Of a DNA stretch of 23,146 nucleotides, positions 14,461 to 21,889 are shown piece after piece. Source of the stretch: DATGLE01 sp035294325 (lineage in GTDB: Bacteria; Chloroflexota; Ktedonobacteria; Ktedonobacterales; Ktedonobacteraceae); the NCBI GenBank assembly GCA_035294325.1, contig DATGLE010000064.1, positions 1-23,146 on the forward strand, read 5' to 3'. The notes under the pieces were generated by a model. That model saw only the letters and a list, made by a program, of their open reading frames with translations, was not told the DNA's origin and did no database searches. Made by a program: the position numbers and the translations under genes. The first letter of the stretch is position 1, and the number at the start of each line of letters is the position of its first letter.

Positions 14461-16563
14461 ATGCTTGTCTGGTTGTTAGTCGGTTGTTGTTTTGTCTTGA
14501 TGTTCATACGTACCGGCCTTCCTTTCGGCATTCAGGCTGAGGGTAGAACGGTTGCCAGGGTAGCGCTCACCTTCCGCGAGCGCCTCGTGCTGCATCGCAT
14601 GAATATGTACGCGCTGGGAGCCTTGCTTATCCTGAGCGCGATTGGCAAATGGTTCTCGTTCCCCGTGGAACTCGCACTCATTCTGGTCGCACTGGCCGTG
14701 GTCAATCTCCCGATCAGTTATCGGTTCAGCAGCGAAGGTATCGCCTGCAATAATGTGCTCTTTCGCCGCTGGAAAGAATTTGAATATGTTGGGGTACATG
14801 GCGCTCATCTAACCCTGATGCCCCGCCAGGGGTATGCTCCTCTGCGCCTGGTCGTACAGGCATCCCGTCAAAAGGAGGTCCTGCCACATTTTCAACGCTT
14901 CTTACCACTGCGACGCGAAGCGCCGCCTCCCCCGGCTCTGCCCGGCTGGCTGCGCAGGCGCGCCTCCGCAATTATCCTGAGTGGAATACTTATCTTCACC
15001 GTCGCCATTGTCCTGAGCAGTTGCGGAGAGGGACCGGATGCCAGCGGGTTAAACTCCGCAAGTCAGAGCAATCTGACCGGTGTCTCCGCCAATGGCACAC
15101 CGCTGACGCAGCAACAACTCGACACAGCGAAGCAGCGAGAGCCTTTTGCCTATAACCTGGCGCTGCTGGTCGATGAGAATCGACTGGGCATCAATTTCGT
15201 CTGGACGCTGGTCACTGGCTACCTGGTGATGTTTATGCAGGCTGGCTTCGCCCTCGTCGAGACGGGTCTCTGTCGTGCGAAAAATGCCGGCCATACGATG
15301 GCAATGAACTTCATGATCTACGGCCTGGGGATGATTGGCTACTTCGTTGCCGGTTTTGCTTTCCAGTTCGGCGGCGTGGGCCTGGTCGGAGTCCCCAATC
15401 TCGGCGGTCTTGCCGCCTTGAACCATGAACTGGCGATCCCTATCGGTGGCACCAACTGGGGCCTTATTGGCTATAAAGGGTTCTTCCTCACCGATGGCAC
15501 CTATGACGTGGGGGTCGCCGTGATGTTCCTCTTCCAGATGGTATTCATGGACACAACAGCGACCATCCCCACCGGAGCCATGGCCGAGCGATGGAAGTGG
15601 TCGGCCTTCTGTGTGTACGGCTTCTTTGTCTCGACGCTGGTCTATCCCGTCTTTGGGAACTGGGCCTGGGGCGGTGGCTGGCTCTCGCAACTGGGAGCGA
15701 TTGGACTGGGCAAGGGCTACATCGACTTCGCTGGCAGCGGCGTCGTGCATGCGGTTGGTGGCTGGTGCGCCCTGGCCGGGGCCATTGTGCTTGGGCCGCG
15801 CCTGGGCAAATACAACAAGGATGGCACTTCCAACACCATCCCCGGACATAATATGGTCCTGGCACTGCTGGGCTGCTTCATTCTGGCCTTTGGCTGGTTT
15901 GGCTTCAACCCTGGCAGCACGCTGGGCGCCTCAACCAACGGGAATTTGCGCATTGGCATCGTCGCCGTCAATACTATGCTGGCCGGCGCCTTTGGCTCGG
16001 TTGCCGCGATGGTCTACACCTGGCTCACAGGCGCGAAAAAGCCGGATATTGGCATGATGGGGAATGGCTTGCTCGCTGGCCTGGTCGCGATTACAGCCCC
16101 CAGCGGCTATGTCAGCCCGGTTTCAGCCTGTATCATTGGCACCGTTGCGGGTTTCCTCGTCGTTATCGCCGCAGGCTTTGTCGATAAAGTGCTCAAAGTC
16201 GACGATCCCGTCGGCGCTATCGCAGTACACGGAGTCAATGGTATGTGGGGGCAGCTCTCGGTGGGCCTGTTTGCTGATGGCCTTGCCAACTATGGTGGCC
16301 TCCAGGTCAGAGGGCTGTTCTTCGGTGATCCAGGCCAACTGGTGGCGCAACTGATTGGCGCGGTAGTCTGCTTCGTCTATGTCTTCGGGATCTCGTGGGT
16401 CTTCTTCACGCTCTACAAAAAGCTCTTCGGCCTGCGGGTTTCGGCGGAGACAGAACTGGCTGGACTCGATATTCCAGAGATGGGATCTCTTGGCTACAGT
16501 CCCGATGCCGAGCCGTATCGCCTTCCCCATGCGGAGGGCGTCCCGGTTGGGGCTGGAGAATAG
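14461..16563 (+). CDS. Ammonium transporter with long N-terminal extension
   Basis: The 700-residue protein has an Amt channel from about residue 241. Evidence is VMFMQAGFALVETGLCRAKNA (256-276), DTTATIPTGAMAER, the first pore His in GSGVVHAVGGW (H430), the second in AIAVHGVNGMWGQL (H590), and a GLDIPEMG C-terminal region. Amt proteins are normally 400-450 residues. The extra 240 residues contain a hydrophobic start (1-20), a pair of membrane segments (about 47-84), a soluble stretch (85-165) of alternating strands that I do not recognise for certain, a further hydrophobic segment (169-187) ending in LSSC-G (C188, lipobox-like), and a Ser/Asn/Gln-rich linker. I see no internal start before the Amt part, so the fusion appears real. 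ATG 14461 has AGGAGAAAGG upstream. A GlnK gene is absent. Confidence 0.9.
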   Translation: MLVWLLVGCCFVLMFIRTGLPFGIQAEGRTVARVALTFRERLVLHRMNMYALGALLILSAIGKWFSFPVELALILVALAVVNLPISYRFSSEGIACNNVLFRRWKEFEYVGVHGAHLTLMPRQGYAPLRLVVQASRQKEVLPHFQRFLPLRREAPPPPALPGWLRRRASAIILSGILIFTVAIVLSSCGEGPDASGLNSASQSNLTGVSANGTPLTQQQLDTAKQREPFAYNLALLVDENRLGINFVWTLVTGYLVMFMQAGFALVETGLCRAKNAGHTMAMNFMIYGLGMIGYFVAGFAFQFGGVGLVGVPNLGGLAALNHELAIPIGGTNWGLIGYKGFFLTDGTYDVGVAVMFLFQMVFMDTTATIPTGAMAERWKWSAFCVYGFFVSTLVYPVFGNWAWGGGWLSQLGAIGLGKGYIDFAGSGVVHAVGGWCALAGAIVLGPRLGKYNKDGTSNTIPGHNMVLALLGCFILAFGWFGFNPGSTLGASTNGNLRIGIVAVNTMLAGAFGSVAAMVYTWLTGAKKPDIGMMGNGLLAGLVAITAPSGYVSPVSACIIGTVAGFLVVIAAGFVDKVLKVDDPVGAIAVHGVNGMWGQLSVGLFADGLANYGGLQVRGLFFGDPGQLVAQLIGAVVCFVYVFGISWVFFTLYKKLFGLRVSAETELAGLDIPEMGSLGYSPDAEPYRLPHAEGVPVGAGE

Positions 16564-16599
16564 AGCGACGCTGGTGTCGTGGACGGTGGTCCCCGAGTG

Positions 16600-16635
16600 C
16601 GCGCCCTTCATGATCCGTGTGATCTGGAGGGCGCG
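16600..16635 (+). terminator. Terminator-like hairpin after the ammonium transporter
   Basis: CGCGCCCT (16600-16607) pairs with AGGGCGCG (16628-16635), followed by TCTTT, 37 bases after the stop. The U-run is short but the position fits the end of the antiporter-TPR-Amt operon. Confidence 0.5.
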
Positions 16636-16745
16636 TCTTTGGATGCTAGCAGTAGATTATCTACCGCACAATGGCATCAAGATGAGAGGCCAGGAGAGCC
16701 AGAGCCAGGGCCGGCGATGCCGTGCGCAACGGAAAGGGAGAGCCA

Positions 16746-16874
16746 ATGGATTCCCCCGACATGGAACGATTGTGGCACGCCGCACAATGGGTGATGAAGA
16801 CCAGGCGCATCACGAGAAGGGCGCTGCGAGAGATCTCAGAAACAAGTGAGAACCGCTGTTTCCAGACGCGTTAA
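16746..16874 (+). CDS. Possible 42-residue small protein
   Basis: ATG 16746 follows GGGAGAG with five-base spacing, and the frame runs 42 codons to TAA. The product is basic and helical in pattern (MERLWHAAQWVMKT, then RRITRRALREISE), with two Trp. I recognise no family. It is the only frame with a good ribosome site in the 560-bp gap 16564-17127. It could be a real small protein or a chance frame. Confidence 0.25.
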   Translation: MDSPDMERLWHAAQWVMKTRRITRRALREISETSENRCFQTR

Positions 16875-17017
16875 GGCATCCTCAGGCAAGTGGCTGACCG
16901 CTCATACTATAAACCCGGTCGCAGGTGAGAGCGAAGGAGGAGAAATTAGCAGAAAAGGGAACTCCCCATTCCCTTTCCGAAATCGGCCAGGGATCAGCTT
17001 TTCCAAAGGTACTTCCG

Positions 17018-17047
17018 TTTCAATACCGGCGCAGCGTATGGTACGAT
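17018..17047 (+). promoter_or_regulatory. Promoter candidate for the nucleoside phosphorylase
   Basis: TTTCAA (17018-17023), 18 bases and TACGAT (17042-17047), about 80 bases before the start codon. Both boxes are partial matches. Confidence 0.3.
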
Positions 17048-17072
17048 ACGGGTGTCTGCTAGATCGAGAGCC

Positions 17073-17105
17073 GGGCCCCCGAGAACAAAGGAGAGTCGGG
17101 GTCCC
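17073..17105 (+). promoter_or_regulatory. Stem-loop just upstream of a ribosome site
   Basis: GGGCCCCCGA (17073-17082) pairs with TCGGGGTCCC (17096-17105) with one imperfect pair. The loop contains AAAGGAG, a decoy Shine-Dalgarno sequence, and the true AAGGAG follows 12 bases later. It may influence translation of the phosphorylase gene. Confidence 0.35.
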
Positions 17106-17127
17106 TGTACAACATGAAGGAGAGATG

Positions 17128-17931
17128 ATGGAGGGCCAGCCAGCAAGCATCCCCGGGGGAGATGACGACAACGGTGGGATACCGATCCTTGAATTCGATA
17201 GTGCGCCGGAAGGCATTCTGGAACCGAGCAAGCTGATCAAGCCTATCGATATCCCTGAGCATGGCGTCGCCTGCTTCTTCCAGGATGTCATCACGCAGTT
17301 GTCGCAGCAGCACAAGGCGCGCGTCATCAAACATCTGAAAAGCGAGATGGGCACGCACCCGATCTTCGAGATTGAGGTAGAGGGCAGGCGACTGGCAGTC
17401 TTTCATCCGGGGATAGGCGGGCCGCTCGCGGCGGGCATTCTCGAAGAGGTGATCGCGCTGGGCTGCCGCAAGTTTATCGCCTGCGGCGGCGCGGGCGTGC
17501 TCGATGGGAAGCTGGCTGTGGGGCATGTCGTTGTGCCTATCAGCGCTGTGCGGGACGAGGGCACATCCTATCACTACCTGCCCCCCGCCCGCGAAGTGGC
17601 CGCCGGCGTGGAAGCCGTGGCCGCGATTGAAAAGGTCTTGCAGGCGCAGCAATGCCCATACGTCCTGGGCAAGACCTGGACCACCGATGCCATCTATCGC
17701 GAAACGCCCGACAAGGTGCGCCGCCGCCGCGCGGAAGGCTGCCTGACGGTGGAGATGGAAGCGGCAACATTTTTTGCTGTGGCTCAGTTTCGCGGTGTGC
17801 AGTTTGCCCAACTGCTCTACGGCGGTGATGATGTGAGCGGCGAAATCTGGGATTCGCGCCACTGGGACAGCCATACGAGCGTGCGCGAAAAGCTGTTCTG
17901 GCTGGCCGCCGAAGCCTGCCTGGCAATGTGA
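17128..17931 (+). CDS. Nucleoside phosphorylase (PNP/UDP family)
   Basis: The 267-residue enzyme belongs to the PNP_UDP_1 family, which cleaves nucleosides with phosphate or hydrolyses them in salvage. The phosphate/substrate blocks are FHPGIGGPLAAGILEEVIALG (92-112) and IACGGAGVLDGKLAVGHVVVP (117-137). TVEMEAATFFAVAQ (207-220) holds the ribose-binding EME, and LLYGGDDVSG (229-238) supplies the base-region Asp. A hydrophilic acidic N-terminus (GGDDDNGG) precedes ILEFDSAPEGILEPS. The start is taken at ATG 17128, five bases after AAGGAG; the adjacent in-frame ATG 17125 is too close to it, and the open frame further upstream has no ribosome site. The substrate (uridine, purine or another nucleoside) is not evident. 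Confidence 0.88.
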   Translation: MEGQPASIPGGDDDNGGIPILEFDSAPEGILEPSKLIKPIDIPEHGVACFFQDVITQLSQQHKARVIKHLKSEMGTHPIFEIEVEGRRLAVFHPGIGGPLAAGILEEVIALGCRKFIACGGAGVLDGKLAVGHVVVPISAVRDEGTSYHYLPPAREVAAGVEAVAAIEKVLQAQQCPYVLGKTWTTDAIYRETPDKVRRRRAEGCLTVEMEAATFFAVAQFRGVQFAQLLYGGDDVSGEIWDSRHWDSHTSVREKLFWLAAEACLAM

Positions 17932-17968
17932 ACGCAGCTCCAGGTACGCTATGTCTCTTTCTTTCAGA

Positions 17969-17994
17969 GAGGGCGCTGAGGTTCAGACACCCTC
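17969..17994. terminator. Hairpin between convergent genes
   Basis: GAGGG (17969-17973) pairs with CCCTC (17990-17994), enclosing CTGA-GGT-TCAG. It lies in the 75-bp gap between the phosphorylase stop and the EPSP synthase-like stop and may terminate both. Confidence 0.4.
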
Positions 17995-18006
17995 ACAATG
18001 ATTTTG

Positions 18007-19383
18007 CTACAGCCGGGTATTAGCATGCTGTGTCAGGCTTTGTAGATCCGTAAAGAAACGCGGATAGCTCTTGGCGATGTGCTCTACTCCGGTGAGCGTC
18101 AGCCCACGCCGGCTGCGCAGAGCAACGATAGCCAGCGCCATCAGCAGGCGATGGTCGCTGTGCCCGTCGACGGTGACACCGCCCTCTACGCCCTGTGGCT
18201 GCCCCTGCACAATGATCGCATCCTGCCGGGGCGAGACCGCGCAGCCAGCGCGCCGCAGTTCAGCACAGAGATCGTCGATGCGGTCTGACTCTTTATAGTG
18301 CAGGCCCTCGATATTATAGAAGACGCTTTCCCCTTCGGCGAAGCAGGCTGCCGCTACAAGCACAGGAATACAGTCAATCACGCGGTCTCCATCCAGTTCG
18401 ATACCGCGCAGCCGGCGCCCGCCGCGCAGGATCACGGTATCGCCAGCGACGTGCAGGTCGGCGCCCATTCCACGCAGCGCATCCAGCAGCGCCTCGCCGA
18501 CCTCATCACCCTGGCGCAGGCGCGACAGGCGCAGTTCGCTCCCCGGGTCGCGCGCAACGGCGCAGGCAGCCAGCAGGGCAGCCGCCGAGGGATAATCGCC
18601 GGGCACGGTATAGGCGCGCGGCTGATAGCGCTGGCCGGCAGCAATTGTAAAATGGCGCAGCGCGTCATCATGCTCAATGCTGATCCCTGCCTCTTGCAGC
18701 ACCTCCAGGCTGGCGTGCACCAGCGGCTGCGACTTCAAGCCATCAACAACGACAATCTCCACAGGCTCGCCGATCAGCGGAGCCAGAAAGAGCAGCGCAC
18801 TCAAATACTGCGAACTGCGCGCCCCGGAGATGGAGACCGTGCCGCCATGTAAATGCCCGCCGCGAATCGTGACGGGAAGATAGCCTTCCGGCCCCGTCCC
18901 CTCGCACTTCGCCCCCAGCACGGTCAACGCCTCCAGCAGTTCGCGGTTGGGGCGCTTCCCCAGCGACCGGGGATGATCGGTAACTATTGTGGCCTCCGGC
19001 AGCAGCGCGGCAAGGCCAAGCAGGAGACGCGCCACCGCCCCGGCGTTGCCCACGTTGATCGTCACCGGCTCACTGCGATGAGGCCGCCCAACGCCGCGCA
19101 CACGCAGCACGCGTGGCTCCTCGTCTGCACGGATGAACTGCGCCCCCAGCGCCCGGCAGCTACGAAAAAGCGCGTCGCTATCGTCGCTTTCAGCGGGGAA
19201 CGCCACGCGGCTCTCACCACCGGCGAGCGTCGCTGCCAGCACATAACGCAACGTGTAATATTTGGAAGAGGGAAGTTCAGGCGCTCCATATATTAAACTT
19301 GCAGGAGCAATGTAGAGCTTTTGTGCTGGTGATGTCATGGTATGTAGTGCCTGCTCCTGCATATGAGCTTCATCGAATGTCAT
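18007..19383 (-). CDS. aroA: EPSP synthase (3-phosphoshikimate 1-carboxyvinyltransferase) homolog
   Basis: The 458-residue protein covers the two-domain EPSP synthase fold, the sixth step of the shikimate pathway. Recognisable sites are K41 and R46 (SSKYYTLRY), GNAGAVAR (112-119), SSQYLSALL (190-198), PGDYPSAA with D263, LHYKESDRI (361-369), HSDHRLLMALA (H411, R412) and AKSYPRFF (K438). Several normally conserved positions differ: the Ser after the catalytic-loop Lys is Tyr, GNAGT is GNAGA, and the Arg of LRVKESDR is His. It could be a divergent housekeeping enzyme or one acting on a different acceptor. The start at 19383 follows GGAGTTTAAGG; ATGs at 19362 and 19338 are alternatives. No other aro gene is nearby. 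The gene symbol is given for homology only. Confidence 0.82.
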   Translation of the reverse strand: MTFDEAHMQEQALHTMTSPAQKLYIAPASLIYGAPELPSSKYYTLRYVLAATLAGGESRVAFPAESDDSDALFRSCRALGAQFIRADEEPRVLRVRGVGRPHRSEPVTINVGNAGAVARLLLGLAALLPEATIVTDHPRSLGKRPNRELLEALTVLGAKCEGTGPEGYLPVTIRGGHLHGGTVSISGARSSQYLSALLFLAPLIGEPVEIVVVDGLKSQPLVHASLEVLQEAGISIEHDDALRHFTIAAGQRYQPRAYTVPGDYPSAAALLAACAVARDPGSELRLSRLRQGDEVGEALLDALRGMGADLHVAGDTVILRGGRRLRGIELDGDRVIDCIPVLVAAACFAEGESVFYNIEGLHYKESDRIDDLCAELRRAGCAVSPRQDAIIVQGQPQGVEGGVTVDGHSDHRLLMALAIVALRSRRGLTLTGVEHIAKSYPRFFTDLQSLTQHANTRL

Positions 19384-19477
19384 AAACCTTAAACTCCAGA
19401 TTTCGATCACTATGCCAGACCAGCGGGGCCTCCTGGCGCGCTTTCCGCACTCTGCTATTGTACTGCACCGTCCCCGG

Positions 19478-19506
19478 ATTGTACAAACCGCAACCAGTAA
19501 TATAAA
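19478..19506 (-). promoter_or_regulatory. Promoter candidate for the EPSP synthase-like gene
   Basis: On the minus strand TTTATA (19501-19506), 17 bases and TACAAT (19478-19483). A second TACAAT at 19457-19462 has TGTACA 17 bases upstream. Either would give a leader of about 70-90 bases. Confidence 0.4.
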
Positions 19507-19696
19507 TGGCGTCCAACCTCCATTATTAAATCGCATGATCGCCACCGGTTTAATAGCAACAGGATGCAGGCATAAAAAAAATAACTTGTGCAGCACATGT
19601 TCACCGCCAGAAGGCCGCCGTTTGTTACTCATCCCCACATCTTGCTACCACAGAATAACATACAAAGTTATTACACTGATATTACAATATATAACT

Positions 19697-19727
19697 TAAA
19701 TACTAATAAGACTTTATGCAGTATTTA
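19697..19727. promoter_or_regulatory. Operator-like inverted repeat TAAATACT-N15-AGTATTTA
   Basis: Perfect 8-bp arms 19697-19704 and 19720-19727 lie 22 bases upstream of the -35 box of the flavoenzyme gene. The surrounding 250 bases (about 19490-19780) of the 436-bp divergent gap are markedly AT-rich and hold no gene that I can see. Confidence 0.4.
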
Positions 19728-19749
19728 GGTTCAACGGTCTCGATTTCTA

Positions 19750-19778
19750 TTGAAATTTACTTCATACTTTGCTATACT
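19750..19778 (+). promoter_or_regulatory. Strong sigma-70-type promoter
   Basis: TTGAAA (19750-19755), exactly 17 bases, then TATACT (19773-19778) preceded by TGC, an extended -10. It lies 42 bases before the GTG start of the flavoenzyme, and rules out the longer TTG start at 19769. Confidence 0.65.
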
Positions 19779-19819
19779 CAAGCAGTATCGAGAAAAATCA
19801 CTCAGGAGGATGTGAGATC

Positions 19820-20989
19820 GTGTCTCAGCCACGGATCGCAATTGTAGGAGCAGGCATTGCTGGTCTCTCAACAGCTTATGCTCTGCTCAAGCAAGGCATG
19901 AAGCATGTCACCGTTTTAGAACAGGCCACCGTCGATCATCGCCGCTCAACTTCGCATGGCATCTCGCGCTTGCTCCGCTTTGAGTATGGGGCGGATCTGC
20001 TCTACACAGAGATGGTGCGCCTGAGCCTCAATCGCTGGAGGAATCTGGAGCGGGCTACACGGCGCACGCTATATACGCCGACGGGACTGCTGGTCATTGG
20101 CCGCGAAGACGACAACTTTACCAGGTCCAGTTATTACCTGCTGCGAGAAGTGGGCATCGCGACGGAACGACTCAGCCGGCATGCCTGTATGCAGCGCTTT
20201 CCTCAATTCGATTTACAAAAACACGATATGTTCACTTATAATGTAAATGCAGGAATACTGCATGCCTCACTCTGCCTGCAAACATTGAAAAGCAGTATCT
20301 TTGATCTGGGCGGGGATATCGTGGAGGGCCAGCGTGTCCAGGCGCTAAGCCACGATAGCTGGCAGCGTCCGATATGCCTGCGCCTCAATTCGGGCGATGA
20401 ATACTGCGTGGATAAGGTCGTGCTGTGCATCGGCCCCTGGATCCATCGCCTGTTAAGCTGTCTTCATCTTCCTGTACGCCTCACACGCCAGTATCTGCTC
20501 TATTTTGCTAATCTACCGCTGGCATCATTTAAGGCACAGATCTTTCCGGCATTTATCTCTGATGATCTCTATGGCTTCCCTATTCATAGCACCTGCTCGG
20601 CACATGGCCCGGCCTGGCTCAAGGCAGCTTCTCACAGCTTTGGCGCCACTATCGATCCCGACGAGGCGCCGACGATAGATACGCGCATCATCGATCAGAT
20701 CACCAGGAAATTGCGCGATCTGCTGCCTGCCTTACGAGAGGCCGAACTTGCGCATATCGATGCCTGCATGTATGATGTCAGTCCCGACGAGGATTTCATT
20801 CTGGATCGCCTGCCGGATGATCCGCGCATCGTTTTTGCCACCGGGCTGAGTGGTCACGGTTTCAAGTTTGGTCCGCTGCTCGGCGAGTTGCTTGCCAGCC
20901 TCGTATGCGACAAAGAGCCGCCCGTTCCGCTGGAACGCTTTCGGCTGGCGCGTTTCGCTCATCAATGGCAGGGCAGTTCGGTTGCCTGA
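19820..20989 (+). CDS. FAD-dependent amine oxidase of the sarcosine oxidase (MTOX) family
   Basis: The 389-residue flavoenzyme oxidises a secondary or N-methyl amine with O2, giving an imine and hydrogen peroxide. The FAD-binding motif is IAIVGAGIAGLSTAYAL (6-22). RSTSHGISRLLRFEYG (42-57) matches the substrate and flavin loop. WLKAASHSFGATIDPDE (266-282) carries K268 at the oxygen-activating Lys position, CMYDVSPDEDFILD (316-329) carries C316 at the covalent FAD-Cys position, and GLSGHGFKFGP (342-352) closes the site. Covalent FAD is therefore likely. Sarcosine, N-methyltryptophan, pipecolate or another cyclic amine are all possible substrates. GTG 19820 follows AGGAGG by ten bases and a strong promoter; an earlier TTG lies within the promoter. 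Converges on a small membrane-protein gene. Confidence 0.88.
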   Translation: MSQPRIAIVGAGIAGLSTAYALLKQGMKHVTVLEQATVDHRRSTSHGISRLLRFEYGADLLYTEMVRLSLNRWRNLERATRRTLYTPTGLLVIGREDDNFTRSSYYLLREVGIATERLSRHACMQRFPQFDLQKHDMFTYNVNAGILHASLCLQTLKSSIFDLGGDIVEGQRVQALSHDSWQRPICLRLNSGDEYCVDKVVLCIGPWIHRLLSCLHLPVRLTRQYLLYFANLPLASFKAQIFPAFISDDLYGFPIHSTCSAHGPAWLKAASHSFGATIDPDEAPTIDTRIIDQITRKLRDLLPALREAELAHIDACMYDVSPDEDFILDRLPDDPRIVFATGLSGHGFKFGPLLGELLASLVCDKEPPVPLERFRLARFAHQWQGSSVA

Positions 20990-21015
20990 ATGGCGCCGGG
21001 AGCGCGCCGCTATGC

Positions 21016-21387
21016 CTACAGGTAGGCAACGACATAAATGCTGACGCTGATGATAATATTGATGAGCGTCAGCCCCAGACCGATCAGAGAAAGCGCCAGG
21101 CTCCATGTCGCCAGGGTGTGTAATGAGAGAATACGGCGGCCCGCCAGCCCCATCACCAGCCCAGCTACGGCTATAGGAAATCCACAAATAGGGAAAATTG
21201 CCGCGACAATGCTTAAAGCGCCCAGCACAAAGGCGGTCAGCACAAACTGTTTCTGCGCTTCCGTCGCCATGGACCGGTGAGTCCGCCGGGTCGCCCCTCC
21301 CTCAAGGACGGGAAACAGATATGCCAGCCAGCGGTCTCTCCATGAAAGATCTCTGACATCCCTCCGTGGCGATGAGTGTACTCCCAT
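21016..21387 (-). CDS. Small membrane protein, DUF4190-like
   Basis: The 123-residue protein has a charged N-terminal 45 residues (HSSPRRDVRDLSWRDRW) followed by two or three hydrophobic segments. These are FVLTAFVLGALSIVAAIFPI, a Gly-rich turn GFPIAVAGLVMGLAGRR, and LATWSLALSLIGLGLTLI to the C-terminus. The LGALSI...AGLVMGLAGRR pattern resembles DUF4190-type proteins of unknown role. ATG 21387 has AGGAGG nine bases upstream; ATG 21393 is only three bases from it and ATG 21405 precedes it. A GCCTAC-AG-GTAGGC hairpin (21014-21027) overlaps its stop. It faces the flavoenzyme gene 26 bases away; no functional link is evident. Confidence 0.65.
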   Translation of the reverse strand: MGVHSSPRRDVRDLSWRDRWLAYLFPVLEGGATRRTHRSMATEAQKQFVLTAFVLGALSIVAAIFPICGFPIAVAGLVMGLAGRRILSLHTLATWSLALSLIGLGLTLINIIISVSIYVVAYL

Positions 21388-21731
21388 TGGCATGTTCCTC
21401 CTCATAAAAACGCATGTTGAATCGTATCATCCGTGGGACAAGCTGAGATATAGTATTATACGATTACAAAGCAAATTCTTGTTTTTCTATATATCGCTTC
21501 TTCCTGCGCGGCAGAGCAGCCTGCCATCATCTTTGAATATCGGCGCTTCTGGTTGAAATATTATTTGTAACCAGCCCCTTCGCATACCAATATTGGCTAT
21601 CTTTACATGATCGTGTGTCTTGCAGCAGGTATGATTGAAAATAATAGCCTCTCTTCTGTTTATCCATACATGACGAAATAATCAGAAGATACCTCTTCGA
21701 TATGAGAGCGTGTTTGCTGAGAGCAGCATCG
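21388..21731. other. AT-rich intergenic segment without visible gene
   Basis: The segment is AT-rich with many TATA-like runs (for example 21450-21500) but no frame with a ribosome site and no box pair with correct spacing that I would defend. It probably holds the divergent promoters of the small membrane protein and the propeller gene. Confidence 0.4.
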
Positions 21732-21877
21732 CTCTCACCAGGCGCTTGTGCGGCTCCGCCGCATCTGGGAGGTTATGTGAGAGGGTAAGCGCTTCGCGCA
21801 TTTACCCCCTGCTCACGCCTGTGGGCGCCCACAGGCGTGAGCAGAGGAAATTTGCTTTCTGGCCCCCCGGCGGCCAG
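21732..21877. repeat. Run of four adjacent hairpins
   Basis: In order: CTCTCAC/GTGAGAG (21732-21783) enclosing TGCGGC-TCC-GCCGCA (21749-21763); GGGTAA/TTACCC with a GCGC-TTC-GCGC tip (21783-21807); a perfect 36-bp palindrome with 18-bp arms and no loop (21809-21844); and CTGGCC/GGCCAG (21859-21877). It ends 13 bases before the start codon of the propeller gene. The first and second share sequence with palindromes b and c. Confidence 0.75.
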
Positions 21878-21889
21878 GAAGGAGCGAAT

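Noticed and set aside
16846..17127. N-terminal extension of the nucleoside phosphorylase by 94 residues
   Set aside because: There is no ribosome site at 16846, and the region holds a promoter candidate and stem-loop; ATG 17128 has AAGGAG.
19384..19638. N-terminal extension of the EPSP synthase-like protein by 85 residues
   Set aside because: The extension covers the promoter candidates and has no similarity to the family; the ATG at 19383 has an upstream ribosome site.
19769..19819. TTG start extending the flavoenzyme by 17 residues
   Set aside because: The TTG is part of the promoter (extended -10) and the natural FAD-binding N-terminus starts shortly after GTG 19820.
21732..21877. Possible CRISPR array
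   Set aside because: The hairpins are of unequal size and sequence with no regular spacers; no cas gene is present.
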